DNA of 64,000 nt from Mytilus edulis. Taxonomy: Eukaryota > Mollusca > Bivalvia > Mytilida > Mytilidae. The stretch spans positions 88,042,592 to 88,106,591 of the forward strand of contig NC_092347.1 of the NCBI RefSeq assembly GCF_963676685.1, in the 5' to 3' direction. How positions within the stretch are numbered: the stretch's first letter is position 1; every line of letters starts with the position of its first letter. The position numbers and the translations under genes were made by a program. The notes below the pieces were generated by a model that worked only from the letters and a program-made list of their open reading frames with translations, made no database searches and was not told the DNA's origin. This document shows, one piece after another, positions 46,301 to 57,467 of this stretch.

Positions 46301-49018
46301 TTTTAGATATGAGGCAAGCTATCATTCTAACAAGCACCCTAGATCAAATATTAATGGAAGTGCCATTTGTTGTGATTCTGGAACAATCTTGGCTATAACT
46401 CATGGCTTGCCTCCCTTCTTCATTATCCCACAGACATTTCAGACTTTTAGATAAAGTTTAGTATCACATCCAGCTGAAGGACGCCTACGGGTGCGGGAGT
46501 TTCTCGCTACATTGAAGCCCCATTGGTGGCCTTCGGCTGTTGTCTGCTCTATGGTCGGGTTGTTGTCGCTTTGACACATTCCCCATTTCCTTTTTCAAAT
46601 TGATTAAACCTGGTTTTATATCTAGTTAAATGAACTTCAATCCCTCTCTTATATGATAGTCCATTAAATTCCATTTTATTGTCAGCAATGTGTGAGCAAA
46701 AAAAAAACCCAGACATAATAGGTAAAAATATCAAAAATTGAGGTACAGTTACCAACATTGTGTTATATTCTTGATCACTATACAAACCAACAACTATGAA
46801 CAATTATGTCCACAAAGAAAAATAAAATGGCATCTAGACACTCTATAGACCAAGCACATAAGCGAAAAAGAAAAGACACAAAAAATGACCGTAGCACAAT
46901 AACACAATGGCAGGATGTTTAAATACCTAACAAACTTGGGGAAAGTCTGTAAACCTCTAGTTATATATTTTACAGTTATATGATAAAGCAGATAGTCAGG
47001 AAGAGAGGAATCGTATCAGCAGAGCAATTGGTGCAGTTAAAGATGAAGCTTTAATCAAAAGAGTTCTCGACTTTGCCATGTCTGTAAGTTAAAAATCATT
47101 TGTAATAGTTATCCCAAATTAAGGTTATATTTTTTTTCCTCAAATTTTTAGGTGTGCTTAGGACACCTAAATCCCCTTTCTCTTTCTACAACTTATAAGC
47201 ATCAGCTTTCTGTAATTAATGATTCATTTTAATACAAAACAGGGATATGGAGTAACAAATCATGAGAAGAGATGAAATATATTAAAGCATATATTTATAA
47301 TATTTCAGGATAAAGTGCGATCTCAGGATACAGTGTTTGTGATTGGTGGTGTGACAGGTTCTATTAAAGGGAGAGAAATGGCTTGGCAGTTCTTAAAGGA
47401 TAACTGGACAAAGTTACATGATAGATATGAAGGAGGTTTCTTATTATCAAGACTTGTGAAGGTAAATACACATGCAGATGCTTGATACAATTCAGGCTAT
47501 ATGAAATGATAATTGAAATTAATTTTTCTGTACTTTGATAATTAAAATATGCTATCAACAATTATTGGACCTGAAAACTTTATATTTTCTGAATAACATG
47601 AATTCAAGAACAAATAATTGTGTCATTGTAAAATCTTTTCCATTTTTATCTGCTTCTCTAAAAGCAGGTTTCACTTTGTCTGTATGGTAGTGGTCTATGT
47701 CAAAGTTCTCTTTGCTACTATGAAAAGGAATAACTACGTATTTGGTCTACAGCTATAGTGTTGAGTTGTTTCAAGTAAGCAATGTTTACATTCTGTGTAG
47801 CCTCTTCCTGTCTGATGATAGTTCAAAATTTTACGCCATTCATTGTACAAAGAAATTTTCGTCAAAGTTTTCTGGACTTTTGTAAATGAGAATGGTTTGA
47901 TATTTGGTCTGCAGCTTTATCATGTTGAGTTGTAGCAAATAAGAAATTCTTACATCCACTGTGCAGCCAGTTCCTATTTGCAGATACTAAGTAGTTTGAA
48001 ATTTCACGCTCATTGTGCGTTGAAAATTCTTTTCAAAGTTGTCTAGCCTTCAATGAAAGGGAATGATCAGTTATGCTTCAGAATATATACAATCTCAATC
48101 GATAACATGTAGCGACACAGGTTCAGACACTGTATTGGTCTTGTTTATTTCTCAAGCTGTTTACATATACTATAGTGTGAGAATATTGATACCTTCATTG
48201 TGTATTCTGATCACCTCAGTGTTTGATGTGTTTCATAGAGTTTTATAAATTATTCTATAGGTAACCACAGAAAACTTTGTGACTGAAGAAAAGGCAAAAG
48301 AGATAGAGGTATGTATTATGTATATACAGACACGTTATACCCTTATGCTTATACAACTGTAAACTTTAACTATTTGTTGTCATTGTTTATATGTTGAAAA
48401 GATGCCTGCTGTGTCCAGTGGTAAAATCTATTGAGCATGATAGAAAACAAACTCTTCATATGAAAACAAAATCAAAAGTAAACCAATGCTGGTGACAATA
48501 ATCAAATTTTGACCAATGAAAAACTGAGATCAAACAAACCCACATTGATTAAATAAAAAAATATTCAAAAGGTAGGGAAAAGGATAAATTGGGTAAGAAT
48601 TAGAGAAATGCAAATGCATGGTGTTTGATTTATATTATTCATTGAGCTATCTGCATAAGAAGATGTGAAACCTAAATTTACAAAAAGTTAAATTTGCTGC
48701 ATATTTTCAAGGGATGTAATATATTGACACTAGATTTCCCAATAACCCTAATGAAACTTTTAAACAATTTCCTTGACACAATCAGGACCCATATATGATT
48801 TATAGAAAGACAACAGTTAAGGTTTTAAAACCCCCTCATCATGTCATTCACTTTTCACTTATATTATACCTATTTTTCAGCAATTTTTCACTGACCACCC
48901 AGCACCAGCAGCAGAGAGAACAGTAAAACAGTCCTTAGAAAACATTGGTCTTAACATAGAATGGATGAAGAGAGACAAAGATGCTGTGTCAGCTTTTTTA
49001 AAAAGCAGAAATGCTTAA
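28393..49018 (+). CDS. NPEPPS: Puromycin-sensitive aminopeptidase, complete, 21 exons
   Basis: Join: 28393-28728, 29993-30068, 30356-30438, 30837-30962, 31340-31447, 31724-31924, 32586-32682, 33271-33419, 35417-35581, 36036-36140, 37741-37896, 40228-40309, 40994-41130, 41934-42068, 42696-42915, 45485-45624, 46095-46151, 46976-47083, 47309-47461, 48261-48308, 48881-49018. All GT-AG, in frame, 939 residues (human 919). An M1 zinc peptidase: GAMEN 343-347, HELAH 379-383 with second zinc Glu 402 (WLNEGFASW), transition-state Tyr 465 (ISYSKG), then the helical C-terminal domain. The enzyme trims N-terminal residues from peptides in the cytosol. The first 71 residues are basic and Arg/Lys/Ser-rich ([13 protein letters not shown]), like a mitochondrial presequence; Met 72 (28606, [11 protein letters not shown]) matches the core start and could be used alternatively. 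Exons 8 and 10 carry tandem duplications over their donors. Confidence 0.96.
28848..29220 (+). repeat. Intronic repeat R1, copy 1, with nested insertion
   Basis: Shares CATCCCTGCACTATTAACGT-type text (here TATCCCTGCACTATTAACGT, then TCATCAAG), GCAGGATAAACTAG and CTGATTG.CAATTAT with 31003-31270 (same orientation) and 40590-40920 (inverse). Compared with those copies it has an extra ~70 bp at about 29012-29084 containing AAGAAGATGTGGTGTGAGTG and CCAATGAGACAACTCTCCAT, a separate dispersed repeat inserted later. Confidence 0.75.
29221..29992. other. NPEPPS intron 1, remainder
   Basis: No feature recognised apart from the polypyrimidine tract and acceptor before 29993. The minus ORF at 29254-29445 has no family resemblance. 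Confidence 0.5.
31003..31275 (+). repeat. Intronic repeat R1, copy 2
   Basis: Uninterrupted copy in NPEPPS intron 4: CATTTCGAGTTTTTCCTTCA, then CATCCCTGCACTATTAACGT, then GCAGGATAAACTAGAAATAA and CTGATTGACAATTATGAGAA. It provides the empty site for the insertion in copy 1. Confidence 0.75.
32965..33230 (+). repeat. Decayed MITE end and dispersed repeat piece
   Basis: 32965-33058 (ATCCATGAATTTAAGAACCC, then ATAACCACGAGG) is a decayed right end of the 18180-18924 element family. 33058-33230 (TATTTCAATAAAAGT, GTTGCCCCTGAAATAAGTAC) recurs at 35080-35190 in intron 8, and its TCAGTATTTTTGTGATTTTA recurs at 26637. Confidence 0.5.
33406..33480 (+). repeat. 26-bp tandem repeat across the exon 8 donor
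   Basis: ATCTTGTTACTATGGTAGGT (26-bp unit, ending TGTGAT) starts at 33406, 33432 and 33458 (the last cut after 23 bp). The first unit holds the last 14 coding bases of NPEPPS exon 8 and the true donor at 33420; the donor is repeated at 33446 and 33472. Using the second donor would add 26 nt and shift frame to a TGA in exon 9; using the third includes an in-frame TAG. Confidence 0.9.
33481..35416. other. NPEPPS intron 8, including a ~258-bp duplication
   Basis: About 34003-34250 and 34261-34510 are diverged tandem copies (shared GTAAAGTT.TGTTTTTAGAAT and GGAGCACCTCAATTGATGAG). A poly-A run lies at 34209-34230. 35080-35190 repeats text from 33058-33230. No exon other than NPEPPS exon 9 follows. 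ORFs at 34850-35080 and 35024-35224 are spurious. Confidence 0.6.
36096..37278 (+). repeat. 74-bp array of 16 partial exon-10 copies
   Basis: The unit is 44 bp of NPEPPS exon 10 (GTGCATCAGTCATTAGAATG through GGGGATGCT), the donor GTGAGT, and 24 bp of intron ending TTTACACATAG. The first unit is the genuine exon end (true donor at 36141); 15 further units follow without a break. Every unit keeps the GTGAGT, and every junction reads CATAG|GTGCATC, so each coding block has an AG before it and a donor after it. Copies differ only at a few bases (ATATAGGG/ATATCGGG, GGGGATGCT/GGGTATGCT, ATTAATAG/ATTTATAG), implying recent expansion. Confidence 0.96.
37279..37740. other. NPEPPS intron 10, remainder
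   Basis: AT-rich intron between the exon-10 array and exon 11. Nothing recognised except the pyrimidine tract and TAG acceptor at 37738-37740. Confidence 0.5.
38215..39060 (+). repeat. ~160-bp tandem repeat, about five units
   Basis: CGTGCATTTAC.CATGAACTG recurs near 38269, 38427, 38588, 38748 and 38909, with AATTTTAATATGTTGTTACT and GGAGTTATGGTTCTTGAAAG in each unit. Copies are diverged by several percent, so older than the 74-bp array. It lies in NPEPPS intron 11. The three ORFs within 38335-38726 arise from the repeat. Confidence 0.85.
39489..40072. mobile_element. Nested inverted-repeat element in intron 11
   Basis: Ends AAAGGAGTAGGTTCAGTAAG (39489) and CTTACTGGACCTACTCCTTT (to 40072) are inverted repeats of about 22 bp. 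A second, inner pair lies at about 39711-39757 (AATGAAAGTGGCCGCATTCG) and 39811-39860 (GATGTGGCCACTTTCATTTT). The whole folds as a long imperfect stem. No target-site duplication was clear. Confidence 0.65.
40590..40920 (-). repeat. Intronic repeat R1, copy 3 (inverse)
   Basis: Inverse copy of 31003-31275: TTATAATTGACAATCAGCAC, TAGTGCAGGGATTCCAG and CTTGATGAATGTTTATAGTG are the complements of the phrases in copies 1 and 2. It lies in NPEPPS intron 12 and, like copy 2, lacks the nested insertion. Confidence 0.7.
43204..44997 (+). repeat. GCTCACCTGG-family element, ~1.8 kb, three units
   Basis: It begins TAGCTCACCTGGCCCAAAGG, then GCCAAGTGAGCTTTTCTCAT (a terminal hairpin), and ends GTGAGCGACACAGGCTCTTT, then AGAGCCTCTAGTT. 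The body is three ~500-bp units, each with AATCTTCTCCTCTGAAACTA, AACCAAGATGGCCGCCAT and TAGATAGAGAT, plus a short fourth piece. It sits in NPEPPS intron 15. The 66-codon ORFs at 43333 and 43835 are the same spot in successive units. Related copies: 11301, 12430, 17620, 55971. Confidence 0.85.
46455..46590 (+). repeat. Dispersed repeat with CTTTGACACATTCCCCATTT
   Basis: CAGCTGAAGGACGCCTACGG ... CGGCTGTTGTCTGCTCTATG ... TTTGACACATTCCCCATTTC resembles 58928-59070 (CCACCTGAGGATAACCTCCG ... GTTATCTGCTCTTTGG ... TTTGACATATTCCCCATTTC). It is GC-richer than the intron around it and non-coding. Confidence 0.6.
47640..48070 (+). repeat. Diverged ~185-bp tandem duplication, intron 19
   Basis: About 47690-47880 and 47880-48060 share TATTTGGTCTRCAGCT, GTTGAGTTGT and GCAGCC/GTAGCC.CTTCCT at matching offsets. 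Old and diverged. No coding role. Confidence 0.45.
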
Positions 49019-49261
49019 ATCAAATGGACATCAAAAGTAAAATCTGACTCTGAAAGTTCAAACCTAGTCTCTTATATAATTATGACAAAAGCTGTTCATC
49101 TTTTACCTGACTTTTCATTTATACATGTTCTATTTAGGTTGGTAAAAAAAACCTGATTAGTTTTACCATCAAAAGTGACTAAAGTTAGGTTACAGAAGTA
49201 ATATTTAGTTTCTTGAAAAATTCTTTTTCAACAGCTTTTAGAAAGCTGGTGTAACAGGCTA

Positions 49262-49267
49262 AATAAA
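49262..49267 (+). terminator. Candidate NPEPPS polyadenylation signal
   Basis: AATAAA 244 nt past the NPEPPS stop; another AATAAA stands at 49721-49726. Either could serve; the sequence alone does not decide. Confidence 0.4.
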
Positions 49268-50278
49268 AACTTGCAGTATGGAAGGGTCATCTGCTGGAAT
49301 TAACATGCAAATCATGGAACTTTAACCAGTTCTTTAAATTATAACCAGTTATTGTTACTTTAGTGTGTTTAATATATGATATATTTATAATGGCATATAT
49401 ATGGTGCATAATTATTGAAAGTGCTGTTCTCATAAAACCACATTTAGGAATGCATAATAACTACATCGTACTCTGTTGACTCTTTGACAAGCTTTGTAAT
49501 GTCAAGAAAAAATCTTATTTATCTCAACCATATGAAAAAAACTTAATTAATTGATGGATCTATTTGATTTTGATTTTAAACACAATGACACTGAATGTAA
49601 TTGTTTTAATTTTCATTCATTATTTTGGCTTATAACTATAGAAATTGTGATGTCAGATGAAAAATTACTATAAAAAAGTCGTGAAAACATTCGGTTTGTT
49701 TCTTTTATTTTCCACTAATGAATAAAACATATCATTATTTTAGATACTGCTTTAAAATTTATAAAAAGTAAAATACACAAACTCATGATTCAGAACATTT
49801 TTTCAGCATATTTGTTCACATTCTTTGAATTAAAATTATTATTTGTGTATTTATCAAACAGCATTTTTCTTCTTTGTATATTAGATATATTTGGTCATTT
49901 AGACAATGTTAAACTATTTTTACAATATATGTATTAGAAGTCTGTCAAGCGTTTTTCATAGTCTTGGATTGCTCTGTTGTCTTTTGTTATGTTGTATCTA
50001 TATACTTTATTGTTTCAAACATATAATGTTAACATCATATGAAAGACTTCTCACTTTAATAACATCGTTTAAGTACTTCTCACTTTAATAACATCATTTA
50101 AGTACAGCATGACTTGACATAAGTCATAATTAAGTTGTCGTAGTAACAAATATTTTACATTAATTTAAATCGGTTCTATACTGGCATCAAACAAAGTTTT
50201 GGTTGTTGAAATGACAAAGCTGAATATATTTTTTTCTGTTCTCACATTGAGGGAGAGTTCCTTATAGCATACATTTTT
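49268..50278. other. NPEPPS downstream region
   Basis: AT-rich 3' UTR or intergenic DNA, no gene seen. A 28-bp phrase (ACTTCTCACTTTAATAACAT) occurs twice in tandem at 50045-50105. Confidence 0.45.
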
Positions 50279-50335
50279 ATACGACCGCAAAATTTGAAAA
50301 ATTTTTCGTCGTATATTGCTATCACGTTGGCGTCG

Positions 50336-50382
<47 letters not shown>

Positions 50383-52530
50383 CGGCGTCCGAATACTTTT
50401 AGTTTTCGCACTCTAACTTTAGTAAAAGTGAATGGAAATCTATGAAATTTTAACACAAGGTTTATGACCACAAAAGGAAGGTTGGTATTGATTTTGGGAG
50501 TTTTGGTCCCAACATTTTAGGAATTAGGGGCCAAAAAGGGCCCAAATAAGCATTTTCTTTGTTTTCGCACTATAACTTTAGTTTAAGTGAATAGAAATCT
50601 ATGAAATTTTGACACAAGGTTTATGACCACAAAAGGAAGGTTGGGATTGATTTTGGGGGTTTTGGTTCCAACAGTTTAGGAATTAAGGGCCAAAAAAGGG
50701 CCCAAATAAGCATTATTCTTGGTTTTCGCACAATAACTTTAGTATAAGTAAATAGAAATCAATGAAATTTTAGCACAAGGTTTATGACCACAAAAGGAAG
50801 GTTGGGATTGATTTTTGGAGTTGAGGTCACAACAGTTTATGAATTAGGGGCCAAAAAGGGGCCCTATTAAGCATTATTTTTGGCTTTTGCACCATAACTT
50901 TAGTATAAGTAAATAGAAATCTATGAAATTTAAACACAAGGTTTATGACCATAAAAGAAAGGTTGGGTTTGATTTTGGGAGTTTTGGTCCTAACAGTTTA
51001 GGAATAAGGGGCCCAAAGGGTCCAAAATTGAACTTTGTGTGATTTCATCAAAAATTGAATAATTGGGGTTCTTTGATATGCCGAATCTAACTATGTATGT
51101 AGCTTCTTAATTTTTGGTCCCGTTTTCAAATTGGTCTACATTAAGGTCCAAAGGGTCCAAAATTAATCTTAGTTTGATTTTAACAAAAATTGAATCCTTG
51201 GGGTTCTTTGATATGCTGAATTTAAAAATGTACTTAGATTTTTAATTATTGGCCTAGTTTTCAAGTTGGTCCAAATGGGGGTCCAAAATTAAACTTTGTT
51301 TGATTTCTTCAAAAATTGAATAAATGGGTTCTTTGATATGCCAAATCTAACTGTGTATGTAGATTCTTAATTTTTGGTCCAGTTTTCAAATTGGTCTACA
51401 TTAAGGTCCAAAGGGTCCAAAATTAAACTAAGTTTGATTTTAACAAAAATTAAATTCTTGGGCTTATTTGATATGCTTTATCTAAATATGTACTTTGATT
51501 TTTGATTATGGGCCCAGTTTTCAAGTTGGTCCAAATCAGGATTCCATATCAAGTATTGTGCAATAGCAAGAAATTTTCAATTGCACAGTATTGCACAATA
51601 GCAAGAAATATCTAATTGCACAATATTGTGCAATAGCAATTAATTTTCAATTGGAGTTATCTTTCTTTGTATAGAAAAGTAGTTGATAATATATGTTGGA
51701 AATTTGCCAGACATGACTATGATGTCATTTTCTATTTTTATTTGCCAATAACTTTATGTAAATAACTTCATTGGAAATTTGCCAATATAAAATGTTGCTG
51801 ATGAAGCTTTTTTTCCTTATCTTATCTAAAATGTTTTAGATAATGTATGTTGGAAATTTGCCAGACATGACTATGATGTCATTTTCTATTTTTATTTGCC
51901 AATAACTTTATGTAAATAACTTCATTGGAAATTTGCCAATATAAAATGTTGCTGATGAAGTTTTTTTTATTGTTTTATACAATAAACAATGTATATTCAC
52001 TTTTACTACCAACCAATCTTTACCATTCAGTGATAACAAGCACTTTATTTTAGTACATTTTAATATTTTATGATGTATTTAAAAGAGTAGTTATTGTTGC
52101 AAACTCCATTAGAAATTTGAATTGATATCAGTTTTGGAAAAAGGGAAACGGGGATGTGAAAAAAGGGGGGGGGGGGTTAAATTTTTCTCATTTCAGATTT
52201 CATAAATAAAAAGAAAATTTCTTCAAACATTTTTTTGAGAGGATTAATATTCAACAGCATAGTGAATTGCTCAAAGGCAAAAAAAAACTTTTAAGTTCAT
52301 TAGACCACATTCATTCTGTGTCAGAAACCTATGCTGTGTCAACTATTTAATTTTAGATTTAAATAAGAAGAAATCTTTAATTGATTTGTAAAATCTTGAC
52401 ATTTGTTTTGTGTAAAAAACCCATGTAATGTCAAAAATTTGATCACAATCCAAATTCAGAGCTGTATCACGCTTGAATGTTTTGTCCATACTTGCCCCAA
52501 CTGTTCAGGGTTCGACCTCTGCGGTCGTAT
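50279..52530. mobile_element. TACGACCGCA-ended element, ~2.25 kb
   Basis: ATACGACCGCA (50279-50289) and TGCGGTCGTAT (52520-52530) are inverted ends. Inside are a (GTC)n tract at 50331-50382, four ~150-bp units with GCAC.ATAACTTTAGT..AAGT and AAGGTTTATGACCACAAAAG, a second set with GGGTTCTTTGATATGC, and two ~157-bp copies of CAGACATGACTATGATGTCA (51709 and 51862). No transposase ORF. Just outside the right end follows GCTGCGCCCTGCGGAGCACC, which may belong to the element. Confidence 0.75.
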
Positions 52531-54640
52531 AAAGCTGCGCCCTGCGGAGCACCTGGTTTCTTATTTTAGTGAATAAACCAAACTAAAATCACCGCAGACT
52601 ATAGTGCATGTGCAGGAATATTTTTATAATAAACGGGTATACTTTCAAAAATAACCTGCGTTTCAGTAACTGATAAAATTTCAGCATTAGAAGTATTTTG
52701 TCAGCATTCACAAATTAGTTTGATTATTAAAGTGTATTATAAGAACTGGGACCAATAAATTATGTCTGAACCTCTATGTATTGTTATATTAAAGAATTTC
52801 TTTACATCTCTATCAACTCATGTATAAAAAAAGGATTTAAACTTATTGTATAATTGCCAATGAGTTAACTAGCTATCAGTCCAGGTTTTGTCCTCAGAAT
52901 TTTATTAGGATACAAGTTAAAATTACTTTTGCCTAGAAAATTTGTGATTGAATATAGCAGAGATGACCAAATTTAGGAAATCAACACTTTATTGTTTTAA
53001 AAATAGATAAAATGTCTGAAATCAAAACTTGATTACAAAATAGACAAACATGAGTGATGGAAAATCACCACTGGTAATATTTCTAACTTGGGACAGACAC
53101 ATTAACAGGTAGGGTAGCAAGAATGTAACATTTGGCTGATGTATCAGGCTGTTGTAATACCTGTATAATATAAGACAGCAGCATACAATGTAAGATTGTA
53201 CAAAGATATTGAATATAGTGTTTACTCATGTTTAAATGCGCAAAGAGCATGGCACGAAAGAATTGTTCCTTAAAAACAATTATTTTGTTGCGTCTCAATT
53301 GCTTTTATGGACAAACCAACATCAGGAACACTCAGGAGCCAGAAAGAATAACCAAATCCATGTGTAAGGTCAAGTTTGCTTGCTGGATTAGGAACATCAG
53401 TTCTTTATTAAATGAAAGGTTTGAAAAATGATAGATTTTTTAATGCCAATCCTGCAACAAACTAAGCTATTTTTATGCCATGTTATAGCGGAGGGGCATT
53501 AAATGTTACCCTTCTTAGTCAATGGCCCATAGACCCATTCTCCGTCTGTTTTATTTGTATATTAGGATCTAAAAAGTTTATAGTTCAGAAGGTAAAAGAC
53601 CTGAATAAATAAAACCTTGTAAAATGGTGCCTTATCTGAAATTTCTGACTGCACACGCCCACTGTCCTTGACCACATATTCATGGTTTAGCAGTTACTTT
53701 AAAACAAAGTTATCTGTCTCAACTTTTAAAGTTGCAAAGGTGAGGCTCAGGCATGCTGTTTTCAATGGCAGATGTGGCGTCAACAATGTATAAGTTCAAA
53801 GATATATTGTATGCAGTTCGCAATGAGTACCATCACATCTCATTACCATCGAGATTATAAATTGTTGCCCCTCAGTTATGGCCTATTGACTTTGAAACTT
53901 TTGCTTAGTTTACATATTAAAGTTTGTGATTAGATTAGTTTCAGGAGAGCTACTAATAGTCAATTATATTTTGTTAGGCAGTTGGATAGGCATTTGCACA
54001 TCTCTTTTCCATGGAGATTGTGTGGCCTCTGATATTAAAGTCAGTGGTATTTGATATGGACTTGTATCGTCATTGGCAGTTATGTGGAAGTGATTATTTT
54101 ATGCATCTTCAGTCAGTGTTTATTGTCTTCTAAAGTTTTGCATCTTCATTTTTATTTCAACCTTTGCATTTAACTATCAATTTACATACAGACTAGATAC
54201 ATCTCTATGGCAACAGTGTATTTATTAGATTGTATTTGGGTATTTTGGATCCTTGCAGGGTCTGTATGCCAGTTAAAACCAGGCTTACCTGACCTTGATC
54301 TCCTTTCAAGATTCATTGATAAAGGTGAAGTTTAAGTGGTCATGTCCATATGTATAAAACCTAAATTTATATTAATAGGGTAACTATATTTGGTGTATCA
54401 ATTAAGGTTTATGAGATACTTGTAATGAAACCTTTATTTTAAGGACTGTAAACATAAATTCAATCATCATCTTTAAGCAGGCGAAATATTTCATTTTAGG
54501 GAACTACTGAGAAAATCTTTCATAAATTAGTGTTTTTCTTAAATCCAATGATACTGGTTTCCTGTAAGAGTAATGGCAGGTTTGATCATCCGATTATAAA
54601 ATGAACTAGTTGAAATTTAACAATATATTGATTGATTGTT
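52531..54640. other. Intergenic, no gene seen
   Basis: About 2.1 kb of AT-rich DNA. ORFs at 53083-53298 (minus) and 53228-53431 (plus) overlap each other and have no family resemblance. No clear repeat structure. Confidence 0.5.
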
Positions 54641-54654
54641 GTATCAAGGATTTG

Positions 54655-54885
54655 TTTAGTCTAACTACACAAATCCTTGGTTGTATGTTACGCTATTTTT
54701 TCTGCACTCTTCTGTAAATCGTAGCTGTCGGCACTTATTGGAGGAAGCAGTCGTGATTAGAGAAAACCACCGAGCTTCGGTAGGAAAACCTCCAATCCTA
54801 GTCAACAAAGATGAGAGGTGAATGCACCTGCCTCGTGCAGGGATCGAAATCACAACCTCTGTGTTGACAGGCTCTTGATACAGCA
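54655..54885 (-). mobile_element. tRNA-derived SINE, intact copy
   Basis: On the minus strand: GAGCCTGTCAACACAGAGGT, then TGTGATTTCGATCCCTGCAC (TTTCGATCC fits a polymerase III B box), AGGCAGGTGCATT, ACTAGGATTGGAGG, GGTGGTTTTCTCTAATCACG, ACTGCTTCCTCCAATAAGTG. The core is the SINE class whose conserved centre ends in GGTTTCCTCC-like text. The copy at 8600-10410 is the same family with an expanded core. Confidence 0.65.
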
Positions 54886-55053
54886 GATAACTATTCTATA
54901 ACGAAATACCCCCTTAAATAAAGAAATAACTCGTGAGTTTGTTGGAATTTTTTTCACTTTTCACTACATTATTATACAATAATAATAATCAAATAAACAT
55001 TTATTTTGAGTCGGCATTGCCATAGAATGCAAATAAAGACTTGATCATAAGCT

Positions 55054-55372
55054 CCAACAGAGACGTATACTACATTGTATTTTGTTTAATGTCTCTAGCT
55101 CTAGTGAGCCGTTTTAACCAACAGAGACGTATACTACATTGTATTTTGTTTAATGTCTCTAGCTCTAGTGAGCCGTTTTAACCAACAGAGACGTATACTA
55201 CATTGTATTTTGTTTAATGTCTCTAGCTCTAGTGAGCCGTTTTAACCAACAGAGACGTATACTACATTGTATTTTGTTTAATGTCTCTAGCTCCAGTGAG
55301 CCGTTTTAACCAACAGAGACGTATACTACATTGTATTTTGTTTAATGTCTCTAGCTCCAGTGAGCTTTTAAC
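55054..55372. repeat. 64-bp minisatellite, five units
   Basis: Unit CCAACAGAGACGTATACTAC ... TAATGTCTCTAGCTCTAGTG, starting at 55054, 55118, 55182, 55246 and 55310. Almost perfect; the last two units have GCTCCAG in place of GCTCTAG. Non-coding. Confidence 0.95.
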
Positions 55373-55815
55373 CACCACACAAGTCATAACAATACGATAT
55401 AAAACACACACGCAATCAGTTAAATAACACAAAATGAAGCACTAGTATAAGCATGGTGGTCATTTCCAGATTATAAGCATGTCTTGATAAGATATGTAGC
55501 AAGCTAAAAATCATCCAGGTATCTTCTATGTGATTAAATTGGATGTGGTGTTTTATAGTGACTGATTGAGTTTTTCGGATAATTACATTCGCCAGTCTGC
55601 TAAGATATTTTTTCTACTTTCTATTTATATTTTTTGCTCGTTGTTTCTGTTGTGTATTCTTGTGAGTAAAGTTGCTAGGGTATAAATTCTTCTTCCGCCA
55701 TCTTACGTACCTTATAATTCATTTTTTTTTTATTAAATAGTGTAATTGGTGCTCCACATTTGCATGCTAGTTATGATTAGTATCATCTTGTTTTCAGCTG
55801 GGATAATGTTCTGGA

Positions 55816-55958
55816 GTATCTTCTGTTTTGTTCATTAAAGATAGTATGATTGATGATTCGTATCTTCTGGTTTGTTCATTAAAGATAGTATGATTGATGA
55901 TTCGTATCTTCTGGTTTGTTCATTAAAGATAGTATGATTTATGATTCGTATCTTCTGG
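55816..55958. repeat. 44-bp minisatellite, 3.2 units
   Basis: Unit GTATCTTCTGGTTTGTTCAT, then TAAAGATAGTATGATTGATG, starting at 55816, 55860 and 55904 with an 11-bp remainder at 55948. Nearly identical copies. Confidence 0.9.
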
Positions 55959-55970
55959 TATATGAAACAA

Positions 55971-56207
55971 GAGGCTCTCAAGAGCCTGAATCACTCACCC
56001 GTATTTCAGAGGAGGAGATTTTTAAATGTTAGCAAACTTGATGAACAAATTGTGTAAAATTGTCTTTAAAGGGCAATAACTCCTAAAGGGGTCAATTGAT
56101 AATTATGGTCTTTTAACTTTTATGAAATAGTATACGCGACAGACGACGGACGCCAAGTGATGGCATAAGCTCGCATGGGGCCCTTCGGGCCCCGGTGAGC
56201 TAAAAAT
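55971..56207 (-). repeat. Short GCTCACCTGG-family copy
   Basis: Begins AGAGGCTCTCAAGAGCCTGA and ends GCCAAGTGATGGCATAAGCT, then a palindrome GGGGCCCTTCGGGCCCCGGTGAGCT. Only ~235 bp: both ends are present but most of the body is deleted, a compact deletion derivative of the 43204-44997 element. Confidence 0.75.
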
Positions 56208-56548
56208 AGCCATGCCTAACTGTATACCTATTTGTTTTGGGAACCTGTGGTGCATGTCCTCTTTTTCCTATCTTGCAAATTGTTATTTTATATGTTTCAA
56301 TAATACAGCCAATTTCATGTTTTGAATTATTTATCTTTTATTTTGCGTAGTGTACAGCATATTCGCCTCTTATTTTGTGATGTCGGTTTGAATTAAAGAT
56401 CACCTTGTCTTTGGTTTTACAAATATTCGACACCCATTCAAAAAAGTTAGAGTAAAGTGCAGTTTGTTTTAACATCCCGCTTACAGTCAACTTTTGGATT
56501 TAAAAAAATGTCTGATGATCTTTGTGACTCAACTTCACTCAAGTTACT

Positions 56549-57467
56549 CTCATTTTATAGCCTTATGTATCACCAGGATCATATTGTCTAGCAGTTCATT
56601 TTATAGCCATATGTATCACCAGGATCATATTGTCTAGCAGTTCATTTTATAGCCTTATGTATCACCAAGATCATATTGTCTAGCAGTTCATTTTATAGCC
56701 TTATGTATCACCAAGATCATATTGTCTAGCAGTTCATTTTATAGCCATATGTATCACCAGGATCATATTGTCTAGCAGTTCATTTTATAGCCATATGTAT
56801 CACCAGGATCATATTGTCTAGCAGTTCATTTTATAGCCTTATGTATCACCAGGATCATATTGTCTAGCAGTTCATTTTATAGCCTTATGTATCAGGATCA
56901 TATTGTCTAGCAGTTCATTTTACAACCTTATGTATCACCAGGATCATATTGTCTAGCAGTTTATTTTATAGCCTTATGTATCACCAGGATCATATTGTCT
57001 AGCAGTTCATTTTATAGCCTTAATGTATCACCAAGATCATATTGTCTAGCAGTTCATTTTATAGCCTTAATGTATCACCAGGATCATATTGTCTAGCAGT
57101 TCATTTTATAGCCTTATGTATCACCAAGATCATATTGTCTAGCAGTTCATTTTATAGCCTTATGTATCACCAGGATCATATTGTCTAGCAGTTCATTTTA
57201 TAGCCTTATGTATCACCAGGATCATATTGTCTAGCAGTTCATTTTATAGCCTTATGTATCACCAGGATCATATTGTCTAGCAGTTCATTTTATAGCCTTA
57301 TGTATCACCAGGATCATATTGTCTAGCAGTTCATTTTATAGCCTTATGTATCACCAGGATCATATTGTCTAGCAGTTCATTTTATAGCCTTATGTATCAC
57401 CAAGATCATATTGTCTAGCAGTTCATTTTATAGCCTTATGTATCACCAGGATCATATTGTCTAGCAG
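56549..57467. repeat. 46-bp minisatellite, about 20 units
   Basis: Unit TTCATTTTATAGCCTTATGT, then ATCACCAGGATCATATTGTC, then TAGCAG. Variants: CCATATG for CCTTATG, CCAAGATC for CCAGGATC, CCTTAATG with one extra base, and one unit lacking CACC. No spacers, so not a CRISPR array. Non-coding. Confidence 0.95.

Noticed and set aside
56549-57467. CRISPR-like look of 20 regular 46-bp repeats
   Set aside because: Units are contiguous with no unique spacers, and the genome is animal; it is a minisatellite.
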